Part shown: in pieces, positions 27,373 to 35,662 of the stretch | How positions within the stretch are numbered: position 1 is the first letter of the stretch | Layout of the letters: the number at the start of each line of letters is the position of its first letter | Assembly (NCBI RefSeq): GCF_037190085.1 | Contig: NZ_JBBCJO010000012.1 | Location: 558,001-622,000, forward strand | DNA length: 64,000 bases | Reading direction: 5' to 3' | DNA from: Gemmatimonas aurantiaca | GTDB taxonomy: Bacteria > Gemmatimonadota > Gemmatimonadetes > Gemmatimonadales > Gemmatimonadaceae | The notes under the pieces: model-generated | Seen by the model: only the letters and a program-made list of their open reading frames with translations | Database searches by the model: none | Told to the model about the DNA's origin: nothing | Translations under genes and position numbers: made by a program

Positions 27373-28767
27373 TCAGGGCGTGGTTTTCGGTCCCTGCGGC
27401 GCCGTGGAGGTCTTCCACGCCCCGCGGGTGAAATCGGGGAACTTGATCGGCGCACTGCCCTTCTTCATCGACTGCTCGCTGAGGGGGAACGGCACGCTCC
27501 ACGCCACCGCGTCGTACACATCGAAGTCGGGAGCCAGTCCCTCGCGCATGCACTGCACGAGGCGATACGCCATCACGAAGTCCATCCCGCCGTGGCCGCC
27601 CTGCCGGGCCATCTCACCGACGGCCGTCCACAGGGGATGTTCGTACTGGCCTTTGAGATCGGCGAGCGGCGTCCATCGTTCACCACCGGGCGCGCCGTCG
27701 ATGTACAGGCGGGGCGGGTAGTCGTTGAAGATGGCTTTCGACCCCTGGAGATTGTTGAGACGCGAATAGGGACGCGGGTTCACCACATCGTGTTGCAACA
27801 GGATGGTGCGGCCCTTCGCCGTCTTGATCAGCGACGAGTTCAGATCGCCGGCGCGGTACCGTTCCTGCCACTTCGGGCTGTCTTTCGGCACCTTGTCCTC
27901 CCGCCATTCACTGAGACCGGCTTCGGGAGACGACATCGACACCATGTAGTCGAACCGGTCGCCGCGATGGATGCCGAGGTACTGCGCCACCGGTCCCAGC
28001 CCATGCGTGGGATAGAAGTTGGCATCGCGCTCGGTGTGCGGAATGCGACGCCACAGGCCTTCGTCACGATCCTCGAAGAGGATGCTGCGCAGATCGTGCA
28101 GATACGCGGCTTCCGCATGCAGCAGCGTGCCGAAGACCCCTTCCCGTACCATGCGCAGCACCGACAGTTCGCTGTTGCCGTAGCAGCAGTTCTCCATCAT
28201 GAGACAGTGACGGCGGGCTTTTTCCGACGCCTCCACCAACTTCCAGCAGTCTTCCACGCTCATCGCGATGGGCACTTCACTGGCGCAGTGTTTGCCATTG
28301 CGCAGTGCTGCCAGCATCACGGGCGTGTGCCAGGGCCACGGCGTGGCGGTGTACACGAAGTCGATGTCGTGGCGTTCCATCAGTCGTTCGAAATCGCGCT
28401 CGCCATTCGTATAAACCGCCGGCGCTTTTTTGCCGGCCTTCGTGACCATGTCGACCGCACGCTGCGCCTTGTCAGGCACGATGTCGGCCAGCGCCGTGAT
28501 CTCCACGCCCTCGATGGCCAGCAGTTCGCGCAACACCGAACGACCGCGAAGTCCCGTGCCCACGATCGCGATACGAATCACCTCGTGCTTCTCGAAGGGC
28601 ACGCCGAGCATGGTGCCGTTGTCCGACGGTACGGGCGCGAACAGATCCACCCGCCAGTCATCCGTGCTCGCCAGCAGACGGGCCGGCGTTCCCACGAGCG
28701 CGGTCGCGGCAACCGCCGCGGCGCCACCGAGCAGTGTGCGTCTCGAAACCGTACCGTCTTCCGACAT
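27373..28767 (-). CDS. GH109-like Gfo/Idh/MocA family protein with Tat signal (probable alpha-N-acetylgalactosaminidase)
   Basis: 464 residues. The Tat signal SRRTLLGGAAAVAA (residues 8-21) predicts export folded with its cofactor. A Rossmann NAD site VRIAIVGTGLRGRSVL follows at about residue 65. Phrases PTHGLGPVAQYLGIHRGDRFDYMVSMSS, MMENCCYG and AAYLHDLR match the GH109 NAD-dependent alpha-N-acetylgalactosaminidases rather than general Gfo/Idh oxidoreductases. It would trim terminal alpha-GalNAc from glycans in the periplasm. Its ATG overlaps the upstream nucleotidyltransferase stop by 1 nt (TGATG). A sugar dehydrogenase is the fallback. Confidence 0.82.
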   Translation of the reverse strand: MSEDGTVSRRTLLGGAAAVAATALVGTPARLLASTDDWRVDLFAPVPSDNGTMLGVPFEKHEVIRIAIVGTGLRGRSVLRELLAIEGVEITALADIVPDKAQRAVDMVTKAGKKAPAVYTNGERDFERLMERHDIDFVYTATPWPWHTPVMLAALRNGKHCASEVPIAMSVEDCWKLVEASEKARRHCLMMENCCYGNSELSVLRMVREGVFGTLLHAEAAYLHDLRSILFEDRDEGLWRRIPHTERDANFYPTHGLGPVAQYLGIHRGDRFDYMVSMSSPEAGLSEWREDKVPKDSPKWQERYRAGDLNSSLIKTAKGRTILLQHDVVNPRPYSRLNNLQGSKAIFNDYPPRLYIDGAPGGERWTPLADLKGQYEHPLWTAVGEMARQGGHGGMDFVMAYRLVQCMREGLAPDFDVYDAVAWSVPFPLSEQSMKKGSAPIKFPDFTRGAWKTSTAPQGPKTTP

Positions 28768-29756
28768 CAGCGGTCGCCTCGCAGTTCGGAGTGATCCCCC
28801 AGTGTCATGCGCCCCTGCACCCCGTCCACCACCACCTGGTCGCCGAGGAACGAGTCGTGCAGTGCGGCATTGGCAATCTGCACGCCGTCACCGGCCACGG
28901 TATCGCGCACGGTGGCGTGGCGGATCGTGCTGCCCGTGCCGATCGACACGTTGGGGCCCACGGTCGCGTGTTCGATCGTGACCCCGTCTTCGATATAGAC
29001 CGGCTCCACGATGGTCGCGCCCGGACCGAGCGTGGCCGGATGGCGCGCGCGGCCCTTCTCGAGCATGGTGCGGTTGGTGGCGAGCAGCGTCTCGAGCTGC
29101 CCCGCGTCGTACCAGCCGTCCACATCCACGACTTTGATCTTCGCGCCCTTGTCGATCATGTACTGGAAGGCGTCGGTGAGATACCACTCGCCCTTGTTCG
29201 GCGCGGTCGTCAGCACGTGATCGATGCCTTCGTACAGCAGCTTCCAGTTGCGGATGTAGTAGAGACCGATGTTGGCCCGTTTGGAGATCGGCTCCTTCGG
29301 CTTCTCCACGATGCGGGTCATGTGGCCGTCGGCGTCGGTGACCACCACGCCGAAACGCTGATAGTCCTCGACTTCCTTCGTCCAGATGATGCCGTCGGCA
29401 TCGGTGTCCTTCGTGATGCCCAGATCGGCGTCGAAGATCGTGTCCACGAAGATGATGAGCACCGGCTGATCCACATGGGGCCTGGCCAGGGCCACGGCGC
29501 CGGCCGTGCCGTCCTGCACGGCCTGTTCGATGAACACACTGGGAATCGCGTACGTCCGCCGGGTGTATTCCTCGACTTTGTCCTTGAGATGCCCGGTGAT
29601 GTAGACCACCTGCTCCACGTTGCCGAGGCGCATGACATCGTCCATCACGTAGCTCATGACGGGGCGCCCCGCGACCTTGAGCATCGGCTTCGGCACCACG
29701 TGCGTGTGCGGACGGAGTCGTGTGCCTTTACCGGCGAGCGGGATGATGACCTTCAT
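28767..29756 (-). CDS. Sugar-1-phosphate nucleotidyltransferase with beta-helix tail
   Basis: 329 residues from the ATG at 29756. MKVIIPLAGKGTRLRPHTHVVPKPMLKVAG is the classic nucleotidyltransferase start. FVDTIFDAD holds the metal Asp, and RIVEKPKEP, GLYYIR and GEWYLTDAFQYMID follow. From about residue 240 hexapeptide-like repeats (IVEPVYIEDGVTIEHATVGPNVSIG) form a left-handed beta-helix, as in glucose-1-phosphate thymidylyl/uridylyltransferases and GlmU-like enzymes. It is first of a four-gene unit with GH109, a second nucleotidyltransferase and the kinase. The product (UDP-, dTDP- or GDP-sugar) is not decidable here. Confidence 0.88.
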   Translation of the reverse strand: MKVIIPLAGKGTRLRPHTHVVPKPMLKVAGRPVMSYVMDDVMRLGNVEQVVYITGHLKDKVEEYTRRTYAIPSVFIEQAVQDGTAGAVALARPHVDQPVLIIFVDTIFDADLGITKDTDADGIIWTKEVEDYQRFGVVVTDADGHMTRIVEKPKEPISKRANIGLYYIRNWKLLYEGIDHVLTTAPNKGEWYLTDAFQYMIDKGAKIKVVDVDGWYDAGQLETLLATNRTMLEKGRARHPATLGPGATIVEPVYIEDGVTIEHATVGPNVSIGTGSTIRHATVRDTVAGDGVQIANAALHDSFLGDQVVVDGVQGRMTLGDHSELRGDR

Positions 29757-29832
29757 GATGTTCTGGGCTGGAGGTTCGGTGGGACACATCGTCGCGCCAC
29801 CGTGTCGGCGCTCATCGTCCCAAGATGCAGAA

Positions 29833-29862
29833 CGGCGACGCCCCCCGGGAGGGGCGTCGCCG
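29833..29862 (-). terminator. Hairpin between the cupin gene and the sugar cluster
   Basis: CGGCGACGCCCC pairs perfectly with GGGGCGTCGCCG (12 bp, 6-nt loop). It lies 38 bp past the cupin stop and before the nucleotidyltransferase start, so it likely separates the ATP synthase/cupin transcript from the sugar cluster. There is no strong T-tract. Confidence 0.6.
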
Positions 29863-29900
29863 CTGTCGATCACTGTCGAGACCGGACAGAGAACCCGGGG

Positions 29901-30278
29901 TCAGGGGGCGCTGGTGCCTTCCCGTCCGTATCGGTCCTTGAGACGGACCACGTCGTCCAGTTCCGGCGTGCTGGCTTCGAGCACATCACAATCGGTCACG
30001 GCTTCCATGTAGTGGATCGTGCCGGGCGTGATGCGGAACGACTGTCCCGTGGTGAGGCGCTGGTCGCGCAGTTCCGTATCGCCCGGAAGCTGCACCCAGT
30101 ACTTCATCTCCCCCTGCAACAGGTAGACCGTCTCGTCCTTGCGCTCGTGGTACTGCACCGAGAGCGCCTGCCCGGCGTTGATGTGAAGGATCTTGCCGAC
30201 GTAACGATCGGTATGGGCCCAGATCGTCTCGTGCCCCCAGGGTTTGGGGACGTGTCGCACCTCCACCCGGCCGCTCAC
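29901..30278 (-). CDS. Cupin, mannose-6-phosphate isomerase-like
   Basis: 125 residues starting with GTG. A single cupin barrel: VPKPWGHETIWAHTD, metal-binding QYHERKDETVYLLQGE and PGTIHYMEA. This is the pattern of the C-terminal cupin of type II phosphomannose isomerases and stand-alone relatives, which bind phosphorylated sugars. Its GTG overlaps the atpH stop by 4 nt (GTGA), so it is translationally coupled to the ATP synthase delta subunit. The enzymatic role is unproven; a sensor or isomerase are both possible. Confidence 0.8.
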   Translation of the reverse strand: MSGRVEVRHVPKPWGHETIWAHTDRYVGKILHINAGQALSVQYHERKDETVYLLQGEMKYWVQLPGDTELRDQRLTTGQSFRITPGTIHYMEAVTDCDVLEASTPELDDVVRLKDRYGREGTSAP

Positions 30279-30832
30279 GCGCGCTTCGCTCCCATGCGAC
30301 GGCGCAGCAGCCCGAGCTTGCGACGCAACGAGCCGTCCATGACGGTGTCGCCCATGCGCACGATCACACCGCCCAGGATGGCCGGATCGACCGCGAGGTG
30401 CGGCACGACCGTCTTGCCGATGGCCTTGGAGAGGCGGTCGGCGATCATCCGCGTTTCTTCGTCGCCGGTCTCGCGCGCCACGGTGACGCGCGCATGCACG
30501 ACGCCGTTGGCGGCATCACGCAGCGTCTCGTATTCCGTGGCGATCACCGGAATGAGCATCTGCCGGCGATTCTTCACGAGCTGCTGCAGGAAGCGGAGGA
30601 AGAGGCGCGGCACGTGATCGCCCAGTGCCTTCGCGAGCACGTCCGATTTCTGCACCGCCGCAATGCGCGGCGACTCGAGGAAGCGCGCGAGATGCACATC
30701 GTCCGTGATCGCGTTGGCCACCTGACGGAGCAGACCGCCCCACGCCTCGGCTTCGTTGCTCTGGCCGGCCAGCGCCAGCAGCGCCTCGGCGTAGTTGCGC
30801 GCGACGGATTCGCCCTGCACGCCGGCCGACAT
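30275..30832 (-). CDS. atpH: ATP synthase F1 subunit delta
   Basis: 185 residues. The N-terminal helical domain (VARNYAEALLALAGQ) and the C-terminal segment RKLGLLRRRM, preceded by VDPAILGGVIVRMGDTVMDGSLR, are the delta/OSCP signatures. It forms part of the peripheral stalk holding F1. Its ATG overlaps the atpF stop by 1 nt (TGATG), and its own stop overlaps the cupin start. It is the last F-ATPase gene in this operon. Confidence 0.95.
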   Translation of the reverse strand: MSAGVQGESVARNYAEALLALAGQSNEAEAWGGLLRQVANAITDDVHLARFLESPRIAAVQKSDVLAKALGDHVPRLFLRFLQQLVKNRRQMLIPVIATEYETLRDAANGVVHARVTVARETGDEETRMIADRLSKAIGKTVVPHLAVDPAILGGVIVRMGDTVMDGSLRRKLGLLRRRMGAKRA

Positions 30833-31440
30833 CAGCGCGCCGCCTTGCTGTCGAGCGACGCGAGGAAGCTTTCCACGATCTTGCGGTTGCCCGCCGAATC
30901 GAGGTTCTGCTCGATGACACGCGACGCCCCGGCGATGGCGAGATCGATCGCTTCGCGACGCAGGTCGGCGATAGCCGAAGCCTTCTCGCTCTCGATGGCG
31001 CGACGCGCCTGCTCGATCATCTCTTCCTGCTGATGCTTGGTCTGCGCGAGCAGATCGGCGCGCATCTTCTCCGCCACACCGCGGCTGTCGGCGATGATCG
31101 CCTGCGCTTCGTTGCGGGCATTCTCGAGCTGCGCGCGCTGCTGCGCGAGCACGGCCTCGGCCTCGGCCCGGTCACGCTTGGCGCCTTCGATGGCGTCCTC
31201 GAGCGCCTTCTCACGCGCCTCGACGGCGGCGAACAGCGGCTTGAACGCGAACTTCGCGAGCACGACGCAGAGCAGCAGGAAGATGACCAGCGTCCAGAAC
31301 ATCAAGCCGGCATTGGGCTCGAGCAGGTTCACCGACCCACCCTGCGCCTCGGAGGCGAAGACGGGCGTGGCGATCATCAATTGAGCAACGGCAAGCACGC
31401 CGAGGCGGGCACCGAGACGGCGTGCAGAAAGAGCGAACAT
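30832..31440 (-). CDS. atpF: ATP synthase F0 subunit b
   Basis: 202 residues from the ATG at 31440. A signal-like hydrophobic N-terminus (LGVLAVAQLMIATPVFA) is followed by the real membrane anchor GLMFWTLVIFLLLCVVLAKFAF at about residues 43-65. Then comes a long charged coiled coil rich in Ala, Glu, Arg and Gln. It is the peripheral stalk subunit. The extra N-terminal hydrophobic stretch suggests a cleaved leader, as also seen in subunit a here. It is separated from atpE by a structured intergenic region. Confidence 0.94.
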   Translation of the reverse strand: MFALSARRLGARLGVLAVAQLMIATPVFASEAQGGSVNLLEPNAGLMFWTLVIFLLLCVVLAKFAFKPLFAAVEAREKALEDAIEGAKRDRAEAEAVLAQQRAQLENARNEAQAIIADSRGVAEKMRADLLAQTKHQQEEMIEQARRAIESEKASAIADLRREAIDLAIAGASRVIEQNLDSAGNRKIVESFLASLDSKAAR

Positions 31441-31469
31441 GGAAAGGTCCACGGAGATGAAGGAAGCAC

Positions 31470-31507
31470 GTGGGGCGCCCGGCGTCCGTTCGGATCGGAC
31501 GCCCCAC
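31470..31507 (-). other. Bulged hairpin between atpE and atpF
   Basis: GGCGTCCG (31481-31488) pairs with CGGACGCC (31496-31503), and GTGG (31470-31473) with CCAC (31504-31507) beyond a bulge. On the minus strand it lies just downstream of the atpE stop. It could protect atpE mRNA or attenuate read-through, giving more subunit c than b. Confidence 0.5.
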
Positions 31508-31518
31508 ACGCAGTCGGA

Positions 31519-31797
31519 TCAGAACGTGATCTTGCCCTGGATCTGGAAGCCGATCACGACGCCGAACAACGCGGCGCCTTCGATGAGCGCGGCCAGGATG
31601 AGCGCAGCCGTCTGGATGCGGCCAGCCGCTTCGGGCTGACGCGCCATGCCTTCCACGGCCGAACCACCGATGCGGCCGATACCCAGGCCGGCGCCGATCA
31701 CGGCACCACCGGCGGCGATACCGGCACCGATCATCGCGAGGCCCTTCGGATCCTGCACCACCGGCGCGGCGGCCTGGAGGAGACCCATGATTTCCAT
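31519..31797 (-). CDS. atpE: ATP synthase F0 subunit c
   Basis: 92 residues, two membrane helices joined by the polar loop GMARQPEAAGRIQ. The ion-binding Glu is in AALIEGAALFG of helix 2. Gly and Ala follow that Glu instead of the Ser/Thr of sodium-type c subunits, and the helix-1 Gln of those is absent, so protons are the likely coupling ion. The ATG at 31797 has GGAG upstream; a longer open frame has no support. Confidence 0.96.
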   Translation of the reverse strand: MEIMGLLQAAAPVVQDPKGLAMIGAGIAAGGAVIGAGLGIGRIGGSAVEGMARQPEAAGRIQTAALILAALIEGAALFGVVIGFQIQGKITF

Positions 31798-31977
31798 CGT
31801 ATTACTCCGAGTCGTAGTCGTTGTGGTCCTGCACTCCCGACGGACACTCCGGTCCGCGTATCCCGTCAGCGAGCGATGAGGCTCAACGGGTGTCACCGGT
31901 CGCTCGACCGGCTACGACGTGCATCGCGAGGGAGTGCCGCGACGCACGCTTCAACAAAAACGGAAACAGTGATGCGT

Positions 31978-32976
31978 CTAGTGATGCGCTTCGCGGATCT
32001 GTCCGATGAACACGCAGGCGAGCAGCGTGAAGATGAACGCCTGCAGGAAACTCACGAACAGTTCGAGCATGCTGATGGCCACAGCCATGAGCACCGGCAC
32101 GCCGGCCAGCGCCCAGCTCTGGAAGGCGAAGATGAGACCGATGAGCGCCAGGAGCACGATGTGTCCGGCCGTCATGTTGGCGAATAGACGGATCGTGAGC
32201 GCGAACGGCTTGGAGATCTTGCCCACCATTTCGACCGGCGACATCACGAAGAACATGACGACGCGCATGGGGAACGGCAGATCCTTGTTCCAGTAAAAGA
32301 TCGTGCTGAGGTACCCGAGCCCGTTGGCGCGGATGCCCGCGAGCTCGACGACGATGGCGGTGATGATGGCCAGCGTGGCGGTCACGGAGATATTGCCCGT
32401 GGCCGTCGAACCGTACGGAATCATCCCGAACAGATTGCAGGTCAGGATGAAGAAGAAGAGCGTGAGCGCGAACGGCACGAAAGCTTCACCGTGATGTCCC
32501 ACGTTCGGCAGCACGACCTCGTTGCGGAGGTAGAGCGCCATGGCTTCGATGGTGCCCGCGAACCCGTGCGAGCGGCCTTTGCTGGCATGCTGCTGACGCG
32601 ACCGGGACGCGGCGGTGATGAGCGCGATGGCCACGATCAGCGCGGACGCGATCATGAAGACCACGTGCTTGGTGGGCGAGAGATCGAGCGTGAGCCCGCC
32701 GATGTGCACCGGCTCCCAGTGCGGCAGCTCGATTTCCTTGTAGAACGGCGCCTTCCAGTACGGCAGCTCGAGATGATGCCCGTCGGTGATGTGCGGCGTG
32801 ATGATATCGACCGGGCCGGCGGCGTGTTCGCCACCATGCGAAGTCGCGGCGGCCGCAGCGGCCTCGTGCTCCTGCGCCAGCGCCGGCAGCGGCGTGGCGG
32901 CCAGCATGAGGGCGGCACCAGCGAAGACCGCGCTCAGGCGGGCCAGTCGGGACAACGAACGGATCATCGACTGCAT
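31978..32976 (-). CDS. atpB: ATP synthase F0 subunit a
   Basis: 332 residues from the ATG at 32976. A signal-like start (SAVFAGAALMLAATPLPALA) is followed by a His/Glu-rich periplasmic stretch of about 60 residues, then the usual membrane helices. The essential Arg is in KPFALTIRLFANMTAGH. The C-terminal helix LELFVSFLQAFIFTLLACVFIGQ is typical. It forms the proton half-channels with ring c. The N-terminal extension with a probable leader makes it longer than E. coli AtpB. Confidence 0.95.
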   Translation of the reverse strand: MQSMIRSLSRLARLSAVFAGAALMLAATPLPALAQEHEAAAAAATSHGGEHAAGPVDIITPHITDGHHLELPYWKAPFYKEIELPHWEPVHIGGLTLDLSPTKHVVFMIASALIVAIALITAASRSRQQHASKGRSHGFAGTIEAMALYLRNEVVLPNVGHHGEAFVPFALTLFFFILTCNLFGMIPYGSTATGNISVTATLAIITAIVVELAGIRANGLGYLSTIFYWNKDLPFPMRVVMFFVMSPVEMVGKISKPFALTIRLFANMTAGHIVLLALIGLIFAFQSWALAGVPVLMAVAISMLELFVSFLQAFIFTLLACVFIGQIREAHH

Positions 32977-32990
32977 CCGGGTTTGAGACG

Positions 32991-33398
32991 TCAGTTCAGA
33001 AAGAGCGGCTCGACGAGTGTCGAGAGGAAGTAGAACACCACCAAGGACAGCAACGCCGGACCTGCGACCAACCCCAGCGCCTTGATTCCGAGAAATCCCC
33101 AGAACGCCACGGACGCGAAACGCAGCAGCACGCCCAGTCCCCATCCGGCGATCACCTGTTGCCGCGCCACCAGCCGCGCGATGGCGAAGGTGAACGTCTG
33201 CACGATGACCGCGAGCCACGCGCTCGCCTGCACGGCCCGCACCGACGCCGGATCGGTCCACACGAACGTCTGCATCACGTACACACAGAGGATCACCAGC
33301 ATCACCTGCGCGACCGTGAACCGCACGATGGCGGTGAGCATCCCCGTCGTACCGGGGCGATCGTTGTCCGACGGATTCGTCAGCGACGCGTTCGTCAT
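32991..33398 (-). CDS. atpI: AtpI-like membrane protein
   Basis: 135 residues with four hydrophobic helices (about 20-42, 58-76, 85-104 and 110-130). Size, topology and position between atpZ and atpB fit the ATP synthase I family, which helps assemble the c ring. The sequence itself is poorly conserved, so the call rests on context. It lies 14 bp upstream of atpB. Confidence 0.72.
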   Translation of the reverse strand: MTNASLTNPSDNDRPGTTGMLTAIVRFTVAQVMLVILCVYVMQTFVWTDPASVRAVQASAWLAVIVQTFTFAIARLVARQQVIAGWGLGVLLRFASVAFWGFLGIKALGLVAGPALLSLVVFYFLSTLVEPLFLN

Positions 33399-33411
33399 CG
33401 AGCGATCGTCC

Positions 33412-33723
33412 TCAGTGTTCCGGTGTCGAGTCGTCGCGATCGTCGTGTGAAGCGCGAGGTTCGCGCTGCGCCGCGGTCAATCGCCGATAGCCCGAGTAAA
33501 AAGCCCCACCCCCACCGACCAACACACCACCGAGCAGAAACAGTGGTGCCGTGCCCAGCCGGCGATCCAGCCAGTTGCCGGCGTACACGAACAACAGAAT
33601 CGCGGCAAAAAACTGCATCCCGAGACCGGCCAGTGCCCACGGTGAGACTTCCCCCGATGGTCTGGAATCACGCGTGGAGCGATCCGGAGAACGCGGCGTG
33701 GAACGATGCGGATTTTCTGCCAT
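33412..33723 (-). CDS. atpZ: AtpZ-like membrane protein
   Basis: 103 residues from the ATG at 33723. A basic, Ser/Pro-rich N-terminus precedes two membrane helices: ALAGLGMQFFAAILLFVYAGNWLDRRLGTAP then LFLLGGVLVGGGGAFYSGYR. This is the AtpZ/AtpI-type signature, first gene of many F-ATPase operons and proposed to act in Mg/Ca transport. Longer open frames upstream have no start support. An imperfect inverted repeat (CGCTTGTGA...TCGCAAGCG) lies just upstream at 33743-33766. Confidence 0.8.
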   Translation of the reverse strand: MAENPHRSTPRSPDRSTRDSRPSGEVSPWALAGLGMQFFAAILLFVYAGNWLDRRLGTAPLFLLGGVLVGGGGAFYSGYRRLTAAQREPRASHDDRDDSTPEH

Positions 33724-33855
33724 TCGGGGGCGGAAGCTAGACGCTTGTGAAATTTTTCGCAAGCGATCATTCTGACCGAAACCGAACAGATGCCGATATT
33801 TGGTCACAATCCTGAAAGACAAAGTCATATCGTCACTTAGGATGAGAATGGGCCC

Positions 33856-33884
33856 TTGACAGGCGAGACCGGGGTTAATAACGT
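33856..33884 (+). promoter_or_regulatory. Candidate sigma-70 promoter of the BsuPI-type gene
   Basis: TTGACA at 33856-33861, a 17-bp spacer, then TAACGT. It lies in the 259-bp divergent region between atpZ and the lipoprotein gene at 33983, about 100 bp before that gene. The region is relatively A+T-rich. Confidence 0.45.
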
Positions 33885-33982
33885 GGCGCCGTATCGAAAT
33901 GTGACCGCCGATCGTCCAACCGTATGTCGATGCTGAGGTTCGGTATCCGGCGTCACTCTCCGACAATTCGCCCCCTGTTCTG

Positions 33983-34468
33983 ATGCTCTGGCGCATCACC
34001 GTTCCACTGCTGGCAGCGGCTGGGCTCGTCTTCGCGTGCAGTCCGCGAACGCCGAACCCGGTGGCAAACGCTCGCCCCATGGCCGGACTCAGGGCGGCGG
34101 CGGCCGCGGCCGCCAGAACCGGCACGGACCGGGGCGTGGTTTCGCACGTGAGGGTCGACACCGTCAACGGGGCGGTCCGCTTTGCGATCGAAGTGACGAA
34201 TGCATCCACCAAGCGGGTGGAACTCAATTTTCCCGATGGCCGGACGCACGATTTTGTCGTGCTCGATACCACCGGACGGGAAGTCTGGCGCTGGAGCGCC
34301 GGCCGTCTCTTCACACAGGCCATGCAGAATCGTCTGCTCGACGCGCATGATTCGGCCGTCTATCGTGAACGCTGGTCCCCCGACGCGCCCGGTCGCTACA
34401 CCCTCGTCGCGCAGCTCCGGAGTGAGAACTACCCGGTGCAGCAGCGCGTGGACTTCGCCTTGCGCTGA
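33983..34468 (+). CDS. BsuPI-domain lipoprotein
   Basis: 161 residues. MLWRITVPLLAAAGLVFACS is a lipoprotein signal (Cys19). After an Ala-rich linker the body VRFAIEVTNASTKRVELNFPDGRTHDFVVLDTTGREVWRWSAGRLFTQA matches the BsuPI domain (intracellular proteinase inhibitor-like Ig fold). The family name does not prove inhibition; such domains may simply bind proteins at the envelope. Monocistronic between its own promoter and terminator candidates. Confidence 0.82.
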   Translation: MLWRITVPLLAAAGLVFACSPRTPNPVANARPMAGLRAAAAAAARTGTDRGVVSHVRVDTVNGAVRFAIEVTNASTKRVELNFPDGRTHDFVVLDTTGREVWRWSAGRLFTQAMQNRLLDAHDSAVYRERWSPDAPGRYTLVAQLRSENYPVQQRVDFALR

Positions 34469-34545
34469 TCCGCGCAGCGGGCGCGCGGCATGTCCCGCGG
34501 GACGTACCGCTGACGCGGCCCCGCGGTACATTCCTTCGAGTCGGC

Positions 34546-34576
34546 AACGGACGCCCGCAGGCGTCCGTTATCGTTT
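34546..34576 (+). terminator. Terminator after the BsuPI-type gene
   Basis: AACGGACGC pairs with GCGTCCGTT (9 bp, 6-nt loop) and is followed by ATCGTTT. It lies 78 bp after the stop and 41 bp before moxR. Confidence 0.65.
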
Positions 34577-34616
34577 CCGGCCCCCGTGGCCGCGGCCCCC
34601 ACCTTCACGTTTCCTC

Positions 34617-35603
34617 GTGACTCCATCCCCGGACGCCAACGATCTCGCGTTGCTCGATCGCCTTGCGGCGGCGCGGCGGGAACTGCGGCAACAGATTGCG
34701 CAGCGCATTGTAGGACAGGCCCACGTCGTCGATGATCTGGTGACGGCCTTGTTGGCCGGAGGACACGCCGTCCTGGTGGGCGTGCCCGGACTCGCCAAGA
34801 CCCTGCTCGTGCAGACGGTCTCGCAGGCCCTCGATCTGAGCTTCTCGCGTGTGCAGTTCACGCCGGATCTGATGCCCAGCGACATCACGGGCACCGAGCT
34901 CATGGAAGAAGAACCGGGTACCGGCAAACGCGCGTTCCGCTTCGCCCCCGGTCCGGTGTTCGGCAACATGGTGCTGGCCGACGAAATCAACCGCGCCCCG
35001 CCAAAGACCCAGGCAGCCCTGCTGCAGGCCATGCAGGAACGGACGGTGACCGTGGCCGGACGCACGTACGATCTGCCGCGGCCGTTCTTCGTGCTCGCCA
35101 CACAGAACCCCATCGAGCAGGAAGGCACGTATCCGCTGCCCGAAGCGCAGCTCGACCGGTTCATGTTCGAGCTCACGGTCGGCTACCCCACGCGCGAGGA
35201 GGAGGAGCAGATCGTACTCTCCACCACCGGCGACACGCAGGGCGCGGTGAAGCCGGTCCTCGGCGGCGCCGAACTGCTCGAGCTGCAGCGGCTGGTGCGT
35301 CGTCTGCCGGCGCCGCCGAGTCTGGTGCAGTACGCCGTGCAGCTGGTGCGGAGCACCCGTCCCGACGCGCCGGAAGCGACCGCGCGGGTGAAGAAGTACG
35401 TGAGCTGGGGTGCCGGCCCGCGTGCCTCGCAGTACCTGGTGCTGGGCGCGAAGGCCCGGGCGGCGATGGACGGCCGGGCGATGCCGGACATCGAGGACGT
35501 GCGGGGTGTGGCGAAGGGCGTCCTGCGGCACCGCCTGGTCGTGAACTTCCAGGCCGAAGCGGACGGAATTGCGAAGGAGTCGTTGATCGAATTCCCGTCC
35601 TGA
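34617..35603 (+). CDS. MoxR-family AAA+ ATPase
   Basis: 328 residues from a GTG at 34617, the family's usual length. Walker A GVPGLAKT (residues 55-62), Walker B VLADEINRAPPK (119-130), then the sensor region FVLATQNPIEQEGTYPLPEAQLDRF and C-terminal lid helices. MoxR proteins act as chaperones that mature or activate partner complexes, usually with adjacent DUF58 and von Willebrand factor A genes. None of those partners is here: a terminator hairpin and the BTAD regulator follow. Confidence 0.93.
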   Translation: MTPSPDANDLALLDRLAAARRELRQQIAQRIVGQAHVVDDLVTALLAGGHAVLVGVPGLAKTLLVQTVSQALDLSFSRVQFTPDLMPSDITGTELMEEEPGTGKRAFRFAPGPVFGNMVLADEINRAPPKTQAALLQAMQERTVTVAGRTYDLPRPFFVLATQNPIEQEGTYPLPEAQLDRFMFELTVGYPTREEEEQIVLSTTGDTQGAVKPVLGGAELLELQRLVRRLPAPPSLVQYAVQLVRSTRPDAPEATARVKKYVSWGAGPRASQYLVLGAKARAAMDGRAMPDIEDVRGVAKGVLRHRLVVNFQAEADGIAKESLIEFPS

Positions 35604-35639
35604 ATCTGGGACGAGCGGGCTGACGCAGAGCGGGGGATC

Positions 35640-35662
35640 GCGGGAGAACCGCGGTCTCCCGC
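35640..35662 (+). terminator. Hairpin after moxR
   Basis: GCGGGAGA pairs with TCTCCCGC (8 bp, 7-nt loop), followed by TCTCGTAT. It starts 37 bp after the moxR stop. Confidence 0.55.
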
